Below are positions 1-8,258 of a DNA stretch of 64,000 nt, piece after piece; the first letter of the stretch is position 1; each line of letters begins with the position of its first letter. Position numbers and translations under genes: made by a program. The stretch comes from Kiritimatiellota bacterium B12222 (GTDB lineage: Bacteria > Verrucomicrobiota > Kiritimatiellia > SS1-B-03-39 > UBA6053). The DNA lies in assembly GCA_029719485.1 (NCBI GenBank), contig CP120722.1, positions 3,162,001 through 3,226,000 on the forward strand. Reading direction: 5' to 3'. The notes beneath the pieces were generated by a model, which did no database searches, had not been told where the DNA came from, and saw nothing but the letters and a program-made list of their open reading frames with translations.

Positions 1-688
1 TTTCATTGTAACTCTCTAATTGATCCACATCAGCACATAATATCGTCATGTTCCGACCCGCCCGACGTTGACTCGCAGCCATACGACGTACCGCCCGAGG
101 AATCCGGTCGGCCTTCAATACACCCGTCAAGTCATCTACCGCTGCCGTTTGACTCATCTCTTCCGGCTGATAAGGCCACTCCGAAGGAAGCACCACCCCA
201 TCAGCCCCCTTTCTCCCTGCAACGCTCTGCTCCATCCACACCTGAAGAGCTGTGACATCAAAATCCAACAGACGCATAGAGAGCTGTGCACCCTCAACAC
301 CTTCCCGCTTGAGTAACGGAATCAAACGCTGCGCCACAGCAGGTAGGTTTTCGGGCGGACACTCAAACAGCCCCAAAAAGGTCTGTTCAGGTAAACGGAA
401 GATCTCGTCTTCCTTGCGAACACTAGCTTTGAGACGCTCAAACAAGGCCTCTTCATCCGAAACTGAAGCCAGATCAAAACAAATGAGGCCTAATTGTGCA
501 TTTTTTTGACTGCGGAGCCGCTTCATCAACAACAACACCGCTTCACTGATCTGCAAAATCCCCTCTTCATGATCTTCGGCCGTCAATTGCATCTTCCTGA
601 AACGCAAATGACTCATCAAAAGCGCCAAGACCACAAAAGCTCCTGCTGAAAACAGCAGGAGTTGGATAATAATGACCAAGATATTCAA
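1..688 (-). CDS. Membrane-anchored GGDEF-domain protein, 3' end off the window
   Basis: Probable signalling protein of the diguanylate-cyclase type. On the minus strand an open frame runs from the end of the ABC ATPase gene to the window edge. It begins with one hydrophobic segment (NILVIIIQLLLFSAGAFVVL), followed by a basic stretch (RFRK) and about 150 residues of unrecognised cytoplasmic sequence. The start of a GGDEF domain follows (DDLTGVLKADRIPRAV, then ILCADVDQLESYNE, matching the D-LTG and D-D-F/L pattern). The GGDEF active-site loop lies outside the window, so catalysis cannot be judged. No ATG precedes the membrane segment; TTG at 688 or 679 is the likely start. The gene follows the ABC ATPase by about 25 bp and may be co-transcribed. 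Confidence 0.65.
   Translation of the reverse strand, partial: MNILVIIIQLLLFSAGAFVVLALLMSHLRFRKMQLTAEDHEEGILQISEAVLLLMKRLRSQKNAQLGLICFDLASVSDEEALFERLKASVRKEDEIFRLPEQTFLGLFECPPENLPAVAQRLIPLLKREGVEGAQLSMRLLDFDVTALQVWMEQSVAGRKGADGVVLPSEWPYQPEEMSQTAAVDDLTGVLKADRIPRAVRRMAASQRRAGRNMTILCADVDQLESYNE
640..661 (-). terminator. Terminator-like hairpin inside the GGDEF gene N-terminus
   Basis: Perfect 9-bp stem (CTCCTGCTG / CAGCAGGAG) with a TTTT loop. On the minus strand it is followed by CTTTTG. It lies about 50 bp after the stop of the ABC ATPase gene but within the sequence encoding the membrane segment of the next gene, so it could act as an attenuator or partial terminator. Confidence 0.4.
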
Positions 689-711
689 AAGATCAAAAGC
701 GACCGCTTAAC

Positions 712-1818
712 TTAAATAATACGGGGTCCAAGTTCACCAGGCTCAAAGTAGCTCGCATGAACCATATCAAAACTCATGGAGATTTCATGACCTGACTTCG
801 CTTTATCTTTTCCATCTACCCGAGCAATAAAGGCATTATCACCCACAGAAAGATACAACATGATTTCAGCCCCCATGGGCTCAACCACTTCTACTTTAGA
901 TTTCACCAAAGTCTCTGGATCAGGATTGGAAACCAAAACGGAATCCTGTAAATTCTCAGGACGAATCCCCATGGTGACTTTTTTCGTACCCGCATTCGTG
1001 AGCGCACTCACATGCTTTTCATGTACTTTCACTTCCATGGCATCATTTTTGAACACCAATCCGTTAGCACCTTGCGCCAACTCACCGTCGAAGAAGTTCA
1101 TAGGAGGACTGCCAATGAATCCAGCCACAAAGCGGTTTTTAGGATTAGAATAAATTTCCAACGGTGTGTCCACCTGTTGCATAATCCCATCTTTCATCAC
1201 TACAATCCGGTCACCCATGGTCATCGCTTCCACTTGATCATGCGTCACGTAAATCATGGTGGATTGCAATTGATTGTGCAATTTGCTGATTTCCATCCGC
1301 ATTTGCACCCGCATTTTCGCATCCAAGTTGGATAAAGGCTCATCAAACAAAAACGCTTTGGGCTGACGTACAATCGCACGACCTACCGCTACCCGCTGAC
1401 GTTGTCCACCAGACAGCGCTTTAGGTTTACGCTCTAACAGCTCTTCAATGCCTAAAATGGCCGCAGCTTCACGAACGCGTTTATCAATTTCCGCACGAGG
1501 CATTTTGCGCAGTTTCAAACCAAACGCCATATTCTTGTAAACCGTCATATGAGGATACAACGCATAGTTTTGGAAAACCATGGCAATGTCGCGATCCTTA
1601 GGCGGCACGTCGTTTACAATGCGCCCCCCAATATTGATGGTACCCTTGGAGATTTCTTCCAAGCCTGCGATCATCCGCAATGTCGTTGATTTTCCACAAC
1701 CGGAAGGTCCAACAAAAACCATAAATTCTTTATCTTTAATCTCTAATGAGAAATCACGAACCGCGGTGACATCACCCGGATAAACTTTGAAAACATTTTG
1801 CAGAATCACTTCAGACAT
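712..1818 (-). CDS. ugpC: Sugar ABC transporter ATP-binding protein (MsmX/UgpC/MalK family)
   Basis: ATPase subunit that powers import of sugars or glycerol phosphate through a membrane permease pair. The 368 residues fit the MalK/UgpC/MsmX class. Walker A is GPSGCGKST at residues 37-45, Q-loop Q83, signature LSGGQ at 135-139, Walker B AFLFDE at 155-160 with the D-loop SNLD, and H-loop H193. The C-terminal 130 residues are the regulatory TOBE/MalK-type domain (MGIRPENL). ATG 1818 has a good ribosome binding site (AAGGAG, 8 nt upstream). No permease or binding-protein genes are adjacent, as is common for the shared MsmX-type ATPases that serve several transporters. The substrate cannot be told from the sequence. 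Confidence 0.9.
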   Translation of the reverse strand: MSEVILQNVFKVYPGDVTAVRDFSLEIKDKEFMVFVGPSGCGKSTTLRMIAGLEEISKGTINIGGRIVNDVPPKDRDIAMVFQNYALYPHMTVYKNMAFGLKLRKMPRAEIDKRVREAAAILGIEELLERKPKALSGGQRQRVAVGRAIVRQPKAFLFDEPLSNLDAKMRVQMRMEISKLHNQLQSTMIYVTHDQVEAMTMGDRIVVMKDGIMQQVDTPLEIYSNPKNRFVAGFIGSPPMNFFDGELAQGANGLVFKNDAMEVKVHEKHVSALTNAGTKKVTMGIRPENLQDSVLVSNPDPETLVKSKVEVVEPMGAEIMLYLSVGDNAFIARVDGKDKAKSGHEISMSFDMVHASYFEPGELGPRII

Positions 1819-2116
1819 TTAAATAACTCCTTGAGGTCTAAAAAATACGAGGAGCATCCCTAGTAGTATCTCTTACTATGGTCAACGAAAATCCTCCTCT
1901 CATGAGGTTTAATTACGACAGAACGGCCATTCACCACCAAAATTATAGATTTAAGCATCCAATTAAAGCAATAGGTAAATCAAAATCTACCCTCACCCAT
2001 CCCACAGGGTCAATTTTGCCCTCAAGCACACCCCCTCGCTTTACCCCAAACAGCTCCCTTCGCTCAGCCCCATAAAAAACTCGTCATCGGCCTCTCAATT
2101 TGTTTAAAGCCCCTCC
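1819..2116. promoter_or_regulatory. Divergent intergenic region between ugpC and the epimerase gene
   Basis: 298 bp with no convincing gene. It must hold both promoters. A weak inverted repeat, TAGTA-8 bp-TACTA at 1861-1878, lies 43 bp upstream of the ugpC start and could be an operator; this is a guess from symmetry only. Confidence 0.25.
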
Positions 2117-3046
2117 ATGAAAAAATTATTGATTACCGGGGCCAACGGTTTTGTGGGTCACCACGCCATTCGTGAATTCAAGACACACGGATATGAGGTT
2201 TACGAGGGCGTCGGCCCCAGCTCACACCCCACCAACGACCATCAAGTCCCCTTTAATCTCCAAAACTACGAGATCATGAGTTTTGTGGTCAACCAGATCA
2301 AACCCGACGCCTGCCTGCATTTGGCCGGCCAAGCCCATATTCCTTTCTGTGAAAATGACCCCGTTACCGCCAATGATTTAAATGTCACCGGCACCGTACG
2401 CCTGCTGGAAGCCTTCAGACGCCATCAACCCGAAGCCCGTATCGTCGTCGTCACCTCTGCAGAGGTCTATGGACACAAACCCTCAGGGCATATCGTCACT
2501 GAAACAGATCCCCTGTGCCCCACCACCCTCTACGGCATCACCAAACAAGCCGCCGACGAAGCCTCCCTCGCTTTTGCAAACCAAATTGGCATTCCCGTCA
2601 TGACCGCCCGCCCTTGGAACCACATCGGCCCCGGTCAACACCCCCGCTTTGTCGCTGCAGCTTTTGCCCGTCAATTTGCTGCCTTCACTCAAGGTGCCCC
2701 CCCCGAAATGAAAACAGGCAACCTCGAAAGTCAACGCGACTTCACCGATGTGCGCGATGTCGTACGCGGTTACCGCCTCATCATGGAAAATGGCACCCCA
2801 GGCCAAGCCTATAATTTATCCTCAAGCCATCTGCGCCCCATTCGTGATCTCATCGAAGGCTTTGTCGAAATTTCAGGCATTCGCCCCAGCATGGAAGTCG
2901 ACCCCGCCCTCTTCCGCCCCACCGACTCAACCCCCATGCTCTGCACCGAAAAAATCAGCACCCAATGCGGATGGCAACCTAAAATTCCACTAGAACAATC
3001 GTTGAAAGATATTCTACAGGAACAGATCGACCTTATCGAAAAATGA
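2117..3046 (+). CDS. NAD-dependent sugar-nucleotide epimerase/dehydratase (extended SDR)
   Basis: Extended short-chain dehydrogenase acting on a nucleotide sugar, closest by eye to GDP-mannose 4,6-dehydratase / GDP-6-deoxy-lyxo-hexulose reductase (Rmd) types. The N-terminal Rossmann motif is TGANGFVG at residues 7-14. The catalytic Ser is in VVTSAEVYG and the YxxxK motif is YGITK. A family-typical RPWNHIGPGQ and a QRDFTDVRDV segment (substrate/cofactor contact) follow. Length 309 is normal. The stop overlaps the start of the next gene (ATGA). Likely part of cell-surface polysaccharide precursor synthesis; the exact sugar cannot be assigned. Confidence 0.8.
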   Translation: MKKLLITGANGFVGHHAIREFKTHGYEVYEGVGPSSHPTNDHQVPFNLQNYEIMSFVVNQIKPDACLHLAGQAHIPFCENDPVTANDLNVTGTVRLLEAFRRHQPEARIVVVTSAEVYGHKPSGHIVTETDPLCPTTLYGITKQAADEASLAFANQIGIPVMTARPWNHIGPGQHPRFVAAAFARQFAAFTQGAPPEMKTGNLESQRDFTDVRDVVRGYRLIMENGTPGQAYNLSSSHLRPIRDLIEGFVEISGIRPSMEVDPALFRPTDSTPMLCTEKISTQCGWQPKIPLEQSLKDILQEQIDLIEK

Positions 3047-3732
3047 GCCTCCCTCCCCGCCTGCAAGGCTGGGTAGATCAGCTGACGCAACACCATCACT
3101 ATCGGGTAGACCTCACCCTGACCCAAAATCGGCGGAGCATGATCTCCATCCAACAACAGGGACCACGCCATGCTTCCATCCGCATGCACCACTCTTTTGC
3201 AGAAGCCCCTCAGCCCATTCTGGAAAATTTAGAAAACTACCTGCTCACCCAAAATCCCTCCTATTGGAAACCCGTCGCAGCCTTCGCTCGAAACATTCCC
3301 GTCAGTTGCAAAAAAAAGAGTCGCCCCCTCCCCACCGTTCCGGGAAAATACATCAACCTTCAAAAAGAACTCGACTACGTCAAACAACGATATTTTGAAA
3401 CCCCACCCCAAGCCACCATCGCCTGGGGCAAAGCCGGAACCTCCCGCCGACGCAAACGCCGCAGCATTCGCTTCGGCAGTTGGCATTCCGATAGTCAACA
3501 AGTGCACATCCATCCTTTACTCGATCAAGAATGGATCCCCCTCTCTTTCATGCACTACTTGATCTATCATGAACTCTGCCACGCCGTCGCCCCACCCTAC
3601 ACCGACAACACAGGAAGACACCACATCCATCATCGCGAATTCAAAGCCCTCGAAAAGCAATTTCCAGACCTCAAACAAATGGAAAAATTGAGCACACAAA
3701 TCTTCAAAAAATTGGTCAAAATGGGAATGTGA
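3043..3732 (+). CDS. SprT-like zinc metallopeptidase domain protein
   Basis: Putative zincin. The 229-residue protein has an HELCH motif (HExxH type) near residue 177, followed by GRHHIHHREFKALEKQFPD, a layout of the SprT/YgjP-like group in which a downstream His completes the zinc site. The middle of the protein is basic (RRRKRRS). The start ATG overlaps the epimerase stop codon (ATGA), indicating translational coupling, and the tRNA gene follows 60 bp later. Substrate and role are unknown. SprT relatives act on DNA-bound proteins, but this is not demonstrated for YgjP-like members. Confidence 0.6.
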   Translation: MSLPPRLQGWVDQLTQHHHYRVDLTLTQNRRSMISIQQQGPRHASIRMHHSFAEAPQPILENLENYLLTQNPSYWKPVAAFARNIPVSCKKKSRPLPTVPGKYINLQKELDYVKQRYFETPPQATIAWGKAGTSRRRKRRSIRFGSWHSDSQQVHIHPLLDQEWIPLSFMHYLIYHELCHAVAPPYTDNTGRHHIHHREFKALEKQFPDLKQMEKLSTQIFKKLVKMGM

Positions 3733-3792
3733 TTTTTTTTCAATTTTACAGTTGCCAAAGTACACGAACATGGTGTACAACCCTCCCACATT

Positions 3793-3867
3793 GCGAGCGT
3801 AGCTCAGTGGTAGAGCTTCTCGTTGCCAACGAGATTGTCGTGAGTTCGAATCTCATCGCTCGCTCCA
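3793..3867 (+). tRNA. tRNA-Gly (GCC)
   Basis: Complete cloverleaf: acceptor GCGAGCG/CGCTCGC, D arm GCTC-AGTGGTA-GAGC, anticodon loop TTGCCAA giving GCC, T loop TTCGAAT, discriminator T, and an encoded CCA at 3865-3867. It is followed immediately by an intrinsic terminator. Confidence 0.97.
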
Positions 3868-3871
3868 ATTT

Positions 3872-3902
3872 AATCCCCCTGTGAAAGCAGGGGGATTTTT
3901 TT
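3872..3902 (+). terminator. Intrinsic terminator of tRNA-Gly
   Basis: Stem AATCCCCCTG/CAGGGGGATT with a 6-nt loop followed by seven T residues, directly after the tRNA. Confidence 0.93.
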
Positions 3903-3975
3903 GTGCCCCCGTCATATCCGCAACATCCGCTAATTTTGTTTGCAGAGCTTCTGCTTCCCGCGTAGCATATCCCCC

Positions 3976-5274
3976 ATGAGCACGCCTACCTCCTGGGGCA
4001 ACCTTCCCCACACCACTGCCACCCTCCTTCCAGTTAACCGACGCAAGGCAGCTTTCCCTGCGGTCGAAGACAAGGTCCTCCCTTACGGTCTCGGACGCAG
4101 CTACGGCGACAGTTGCCTCAACGACAAAGGAACCCTTCTGCTTACCCGGGGAATGGACCGATGGATTTCCTTCGATGAAGAAACGGGTATTATTTGTTGT
4201 GAAGCCGGAGTTTCACTTGACGAGATCCTGCGACTCGCTTCACCCAAAGGCTGGTTTCTTCCCGTCACCCCCGGCACCAGATTTGTCACCGTAGGGGGCG
4301 CAATTGCCAATGATGTGCACGGCAAAAATCATCATAAAGCCGGAAGCTTCAGCACCTGCGTTCTCGACTTCGAACTCCTCCGCTCCGACCAATCCCGCAC
4401 CCTCTGCTCCCGCAGCAAAAACGCCTCCCTTTTTCACGCCACCATCGCCGGACTCGGACTCACCGGACTCATCACCTTCGCCACCTTGCAATTGAGACGC
4501 ATCGTCTCCCCCATGATCGAGGTAGAACAAATCCGCATGCACCATCTGAACGATTTTTTCAGACTGGCCGACGAGTCCAATCACAGTCACGAATACACTG
4601 TCGCATGGATCGATGGATTGGCCCGTGGAGAAAGTGTAGGCTCCGGTATTTTTATCCGCGGAAATCACGCCAGCGAAGCTTCAGACCTATCCTGGAAAGC
4701 CAAAAAAACGGCGGCCATCCCTCTCAACGCTCCCAGCTGGCTGCTTCAAAAACAAAGCGTAAAAATCTTTAACGCCCTCTACTCCAAAAAAGTGAAAGGC
4801 GAACGACAAGCAGGCTCCGAACACTTTCTTCCTTTCTTCTACCCCCTGGATGCCGTCGACAACTGGAACCGACTCTACGGCAAACGCGGATTCTATCAGT
4901 ACCAATGCGTGGTTCCCCGTGACGGAAACCGCGGGCCCATTCATGAAATCCTCGACCGTATCGCCAACAGCGGTCAAGCCTCTTTCCTCGCAGTACTCAA
5001 AGTCTTCGGTGATCAAAAACCAGAAGGCCTGCTTAGCTTTGCACGTGCCGGGGTTACCCTCGCCATGGACTTCCCCAATCGCGGCCCCAAAACCCTCAAA
5101 CTCATGAATGAACTCGACGAAGTCGTTCGTCAAGCTGGCGGTGCACTCTACCCCGCAAAAGACGCCCGCATGAACCCGGAAGATTTCAAAATGGCCTACC
5201 CTGCCCTCAACACTTTCACAGAAAAAATCGACCCCGCATTTAGCAGTAGCTTTTGGCGACGCATGCATACCTAA
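3976..5274 (+). CDS. FAD-linked oxidoreductase, DprE1-like
   Basis: Flavoprotein of the vanillyl-alcohol-oxidase fold, closest to DprE1 (decaprenyl-phosphoryl-ribose 2'-oxidase). The N-terminal FAD-binding part shows YGLGRSYGDSCLN, CEAGVSLDEIL, PVTPGTRFVTVGGAIANDVHGKNH and GLGLTG, all typical of DprE1-like proteins. The C-terminal half carries FYQYQCVVP and the AKDAR segment. ATG 3976 is chosen because the upstream extension overlaps spacer sequence. 432 residues is close to the usual length. The downstream SDR gene makes the DprE1/DprE2 pair that together epimerise a polyprenyl-linked sugar at C2'. In this organism the polyprenyl sugar is unknown. Confidence 0.8.
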   Translation: MSTPTSWGNLPHTTATLLPVNRRKAAFPAVEDKVLPYGLGRSYGDSCLNDKGTLLLTRGMDRWISFDEETGIICCEAGVSLDEILRLASPKGWFLPVTPGTRFVTVGGAIANDVHGKNHHKAGSFSTCVLDFELLRSDQSRTLCSRSKNASLFHATIAGLGLTGLITFATLQLRRIVSPMIEVEQIRMHHLNDFFRLADESNHSHEYTVAWIDGLARGESVGSGIFIRGNHASEASDLSWKAKKTAAIPLNAPSWLLQKQSVKIFNALYSKKVKGERQAGSEHFLPFFYPLDAVDNWNRLYGKRGFYQYQCVVPRDGNRGPIHEILDRIANSGQASFLAVLKVFGDQKPEGLLSFARAGVTLAMDFPNRGPKTLKLMNELDEVVRQAGGALYPAKDARMNPEDFKMAYPALNTFTEKIDPAFSSSFWRRMHT

Positions 5275-5275
5275 C

Positions 5276-5344
5276 AAGTGACCTCTGACCTCTGACCATT
5301 GACCTCTGACCTCTGACCTCTGACCATTGACCTCTAACCATGAC
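5276..5344. repeat. Heptanucleotide tandem repeat (TGACCTC/TGACCAT)
   Basis: About nine head-to-tail copies of a 7-bp unit, TGACCTC or TGACCAT, fill the whole spacer between the DprE1-like and DprE2-like genes and run into the start codon of the second one. The alternation of the two unit types (CTC CTC CAT, then CTC CTC CTC CAT) suggests slippage of a 21-28-bp higher unit. Confidence 0.9.
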
Positions 5345-6086
5345 CCACTCCAATTCCACCACCACACTTATTCTGGGTGCCACCTCCGCGATGGCCGAGC
5401 ATAGCGCTCGTCTCCTCGCCACCGATGGTGACGCCCTCTTTCTCGCCGCCCGCAATCCGGAAGATCTAGCCCCCATGGCAGAAGATCTCAAAGTGCGCGG
5501 AGCAAGTGCCGTCACCATCCTTCCAGCATTCGACGCCTTAAAGCCTGACACCTTTGCCGACATCATTAACCAAGCTGCCCCATTCGACCGCGTACTCATC
5601 GCACACGGCAGCCTGCCCGATCAAGAGGACTGCCAAGATTCTCTCTCAAAAATCAAACAGGAACTGCAGATCAACTTCCAGTCCACCGTAGATCTTTGCA
5701 CCCTCTGCGCAGAAAAATTTATCGACCAAGGAAGCGGAACCCTCGCCGTTATTTCATCCGTCGCCGGATTGCGTGGACGCCAAAGCAATTACATCTACGG
5801 CGCCGCCAAAGGCGGACTCAACACCTTCCTGCAAGGCTTGCGTAATCGACTCCAGACTAAAGGCATTCGCGTCATCACCCTCCTCCCTGGATTTGTGGAT
5901 ACCCCCATGACTGCCGACATCAAAAAAGGCCCCTTATTTATCTCCGCAGAACAAGCCGGCATCTGCATTCACAAAGCCATCACGAAAAGTAAATCCGACA
6001 TCGTCTACGTACCATCCTTCTGGCGTTTCATCATGTGGATCATCCGCTCCATTCCCGAACCCATCTTCAAACGCCTGAAACTATAA
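5340..6086 (+). CDS. Short-chain dehydrogenase, DprE2-like
   Basis: Classical SDR of 248 residues, predicted to reduce the 2'-keto intermediate made by the preceding flavoprotein. The N-terminal motif is LGATSAMAEHSARLLA (Rossmann fold, TG-like ATSAMA as in DprE2). The catalytic Ser is in VISSVAGLRGR and YxxxK is YGAAK. A C-terminal hydrophobic/basic tail (WRFIMWIIRSIPEPIFKRLKL) could associate with the membrane, as in DprE2. The gene follows its partner across the 7-bp repeat array. The start codon at 5340 sits at the end of the repeat, and no clear ribosome binding site is visible in it. Confidence 0.75.
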   Translation: MTHSNSTTTLILGATSAMAEHSARLLATDGDALFLAARNPEDLAPMAEDLKVRGASAVTILPAFDALKPDTFADIINQAAPFDRVLIAHGSLPDQEDCQDSLSKIKQELQINFQSTVDLCTLCAEKFIDQGSGTLAVISSVAGLRGRQSNYIYGAAKGGLNTFLQGLRNRLQTKGIRVITLLPGFVDTPMTADIKKGPLFISAEQAGICIHKAITKSKSDIVYVPSFWRFIMWIIRSIPEPIFKRLKL

Positions 6087-6125
6087 TCCGCATCAAAAGC
6101 CCTGCGCACTCCCAGAGGGCCGAAC

Positions 6126-6175
6126 GCTAACCCAAGACTCAGCCCGCTTACACGGACAACAACCCACGGTTACAT
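6126..6175 (-). other. Possible degenerate attC-like palindrome
   Basis: Outer arms TAACCC (6128-6133) and GGTTA (6168-6172) enclose a second imperfect pair, GCCCG (6142-6146) and CGGAC (6153-6157). It sits just downstream of the gene at 6182-6544, where a cassette attC would be expected. The match to the better sites of the array is poor. Confidence 0.2.
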
Positions 6176-6181
6176 CAAGGT

Positions 6182-6544
6182 CTAGGCACCCGAATCAACA
6201 GAGGAACTTCTATTGACCCCATTGTCATAGAGTTGTTTTTCTTTTCCAAACAAAAGAATCACCACATTATTTACAATGAAGATCAAACAGACAAATACCC
6301 CCGCGACACCCGCGTTTTCATTACATCTCTCTGACCTTTTTTGATTGCCTACAACCCATAATTTAAAAAAGTCTAATCGATCATATTCGTTTGGAGTTAA
6401 GTCCGTTTTAACCAACTCTCTTTCGATGCCATTTATGGCAGCTTCCGTTGAAAGTTTGCTATTCATCAGCGGCCTTTGAAGAAAAATATACCCTCCAAAG
6501 AATACCGCAACCACGATGTTAAATATCAATATTTTCTTTTTCAT
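6182..6544 (-). CDS. Hypothetical small membrane protein
   Basis: 120 residues, not recognised. There are two predicted membrane segments, near residues 4-22 (IFNIVVAVFFGGYIFL) and 84-100 (FVCLIFIVNNVVILLF), with about 55 polar residues between them. Size, strand and membrane character resemble the cassette genes further right, and a weak attC-like palindrome lies at its 3' side. It may be an outlying eroded cassette. No ribosome binding site is evident. Confidence 0.5.
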   Translation of the reverse strand: MKKKILIFNIVVAVFFGGYIFLQRPLMNSKLSTEAAINGIERELVKTDLTPNEYDRLDFFKLWVVGNQKRSERCNENAGVAGVFVCLIFIVNNVVILLFGKEKQLYDNGVNRSSSVDSGA

Positions 6545-6565
6545 CCATTTACATCCATAACAGGG

Positions 6566-6793
6566 TCAGGGTGAGGAACGCGAACACGTCTCACTAACCG
6601 GGGCTTCGATACTGCGTTTAAATTTTTTAATGATCTTATAAATCAGGATGGTGAGAAGACAGAAGACCAGGAGTTCCAACCATCCCAGAACTAATATCGC
6701 AACATTTCCTCCAACACCATCATACATTTCATTTCCATCATTTCTTGCGATCTGAATGTTAAGAGGGAGTTCTATGGTCAGTCTGGAATGGCA
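6566..6793 (-). pseudogene. Remnant of a membrane-protein gene
   Basis: The open minus-strand frame (about 75 codons) has no upstream start before an in-frame TAG. It encodes LTIELPLNIQIARNDGNE, then one membrane helix (AILVLGWLELLVFCLLTILI) and a basic tail. It lies next to the GC-rich repeat block, which suggests that the 5' part was lost or replaced when that sequence arrived. A shorter reading from the ATG giving MYDGVGG (about 53 residues) remains possible as a real small gene. Confidence 0.3.
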
Positions 6794-6835
6794 CTAACTT
6801 AAGCCTTATTTGGTATCAAAATGATGATAAACATG

Positions 6836-7085
6836 CCCCCGGATGGGGGCAACGCAGTAAGCCCAGGGGTAAAGGAGGAACGACTGCAGCCCCGGGTACA
6901 GGGCTGAGGATTTTGGGCGCCCCGGAGGGATGCGGGCGACCATTTGCAAAGGGTTCTTGCCTGAGTCCCCGTTAAGCCCGGCCCCCTCCGGGGCCCGTAT
7001 GTATTTATCTATTTTCCCAGAGCGGCACTCCTTCGTCGCTTGCCCTGGGCTAAACGCGTTAGCCCCTCCGGGGCTGCACCATGGC
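6836..7085. repeat. GC-rich palindromic repeat block
   Basis: About 250 bp without a plausible gene, rich in CCCCGGAGG, CCCTCCGGGG and GCCCCGGG words that pair with one another. One example is GCCCAGGG near 6859 against CCCTGGGC near 7048. The composition differs sharply from the AT-richer genes on both sides. It resembles the imperfect-palindrome clusters spread by IS200/RAYT-type transposases, but no transposase is adjacent. Confidence 0.5.
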
Positions 7086-7145
7086 CTTAAGGTAGTGTCA
7101 GTCGGTATGTATTTCGGATTATCCAGGTGATGAATACGGAGATGT

Positions 7146-8258
7146 TCACTGCTTTTTGAGAAAGGGCGTAAGGCTTTCAAAGTCATCTATCCATAGAGCC
7201 AAATATGGTATTTCTGCGTCAGTCTTCCACAAAAAAACGAAAAAGGGAGCATCGCAAATAAACCGTCTAGGCACAACAGGTCGTGGTGTGGGAGGCGCGC
7301 CAAAGGGCTCCATTCCAATCCCCGTCTCCACATGCACGCGAGCTCCAGCCTCGAAAAGCTCAAATTTGGTTAATTGAAACGCCTTCACAATTCTCCAAGG
7401 CTTCTCTTGGTCGCCATAATAAAGCGTACCACCCAACTTTGACATAAAAGAAGTCTCCTCCTCAAAGCTGGTATACGGAATCATAACGACATCTTGTCTA
7501 TGAAGCGAACCGTCAGTCGCACCACCCCGTGTACCGTTGAATGGCTGCAAAATTGCCAGCTTCACATCCTCAAATGCCTTTTGAAAACGAAGCGGCTTCT
7601 CAGGTCGATAGATGATCAGCGTTTCATCCTCCCTTTCGGTAGAAATACTTAACATAAATGAACCTGATTTCGGCTGATGATCAAGAACCTGTACAACATC
7701 AGAATAGGTTGCACTGTATTTTCCTGCGGTCCCAAAAAATGAAACGTCCTTCACCTCTCCTGTACTTGAGTGAAAGTTGAGTGGCCGATTTTCAGAACGG
7801 AAAAATTTCTGTTTAAACTTCAGCTCCCGAAGTAAAATCCCGTAAGCCGCCAGCCCCTGCTCCACAACAGGAATTCGGTTAGGCTCCACCCTTATATCAA
7901 AGTCTCTGAGGATAGTGGCTGCGGTCTCTTCGGCAAAGGCTGGCGTCGCCGGTCCCGCGTATACAGCATATCCATCTTTCGGCATCACCTTATCCTCATC
8001 CCATTCAAAATCTTCCAGTTTTGTTATGAGAGGATTGGGCGGAACCACTTTTTCAAGGCGCCCCTGCTGGCAGGCATTTATCTTTTCCCAAGCGGCCTGA
8101 AAAAGAGGTGACCAAATCCAGGATTCCCCTTTGACCGGGATCCGTTCTACATCAAGGATAGCCTCCTGGGCCCCAACCCTGCAACAGAGCAGTAGGAGCA
8201 TCAACATCACCATGAAAGGTAATTGATGGTGGATGGCACTCATTTTATCAGGTCTCAT
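7146..8258 (-). CDS. Secreted serpin-like protein
   Basis: 370 residues with a signal peptide (PFMVMLMLLLLCCRVGAQ). The C-terminal region resembles the serpin signature: FEAGARVHVETGIGM aligns by eye with the serpin hinge (E-x-G-x-x-A-x-x-T-x-x-x-M). It is followed by a proline-rich stretch where the reactive loop would be (GAPPTPRPVVP), then RFICDAPFFVFLWKTDAEIP, like the serpin F-x-x-D-x-P-F-x-F-x-I motif. The N-terminal half is not recognisable, so this may be a divergent or non-inhibitory member. The start at 8258 is immediately after the upstream stop; the ATG at 8243 (MSAIHH) is an alternative. It pairs with the DUF6653-like gene upstream. Confidence 0.5.
   Translation of the reverse strand: MRPDKMSAIHHQLPFMVMLMLLLLCCRVGAQEAILDVERIPVKGESWIWSPLFQAAWEKINACQQGRLEKVVPPNPLITKLEDFEWDEDKVMPKDGYAVYAGPATPAFAEETAATILRDFDIRVEPNRIPVVEQGLAAYGILLRELKFKQKFFRSENRPLNFHSSTGEVKDVSFFGTAGKYSATYSDVVQVLDHQPKSGSFMLSISTEREDETLIIYRPEKPLRFQKAFEDVKLAILQPFNGTRGGATDGSLHRQDVVMIPYTSFEEETSFMSKLGGTLYYGDQEKPWRIVKAFQLTKFELFEAGARVHVETGIGMEPFGAPPTPRPVVPRRFICDAPFFVFLWKTDAEIPYLALWIDDFESLTPFLKKQ

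Noticed and set aside
3793..3867. tRNA-Gly as an attachment site of a genomic island containing the CALIN
   Set aside because: No repeated 3' tRNA fragment is seen near 6-20 kb and no phage-type integrase is present; intact housekeeping-type genes lie between.
5240..5599. Minus-strand frames over the heptamer repeat giving VRGQRSEVRGQ-like peptides
   Set aside because: The frame arises from the 7-bp repeat, which reads through without stops; it lies antisense to two well-supported genes.
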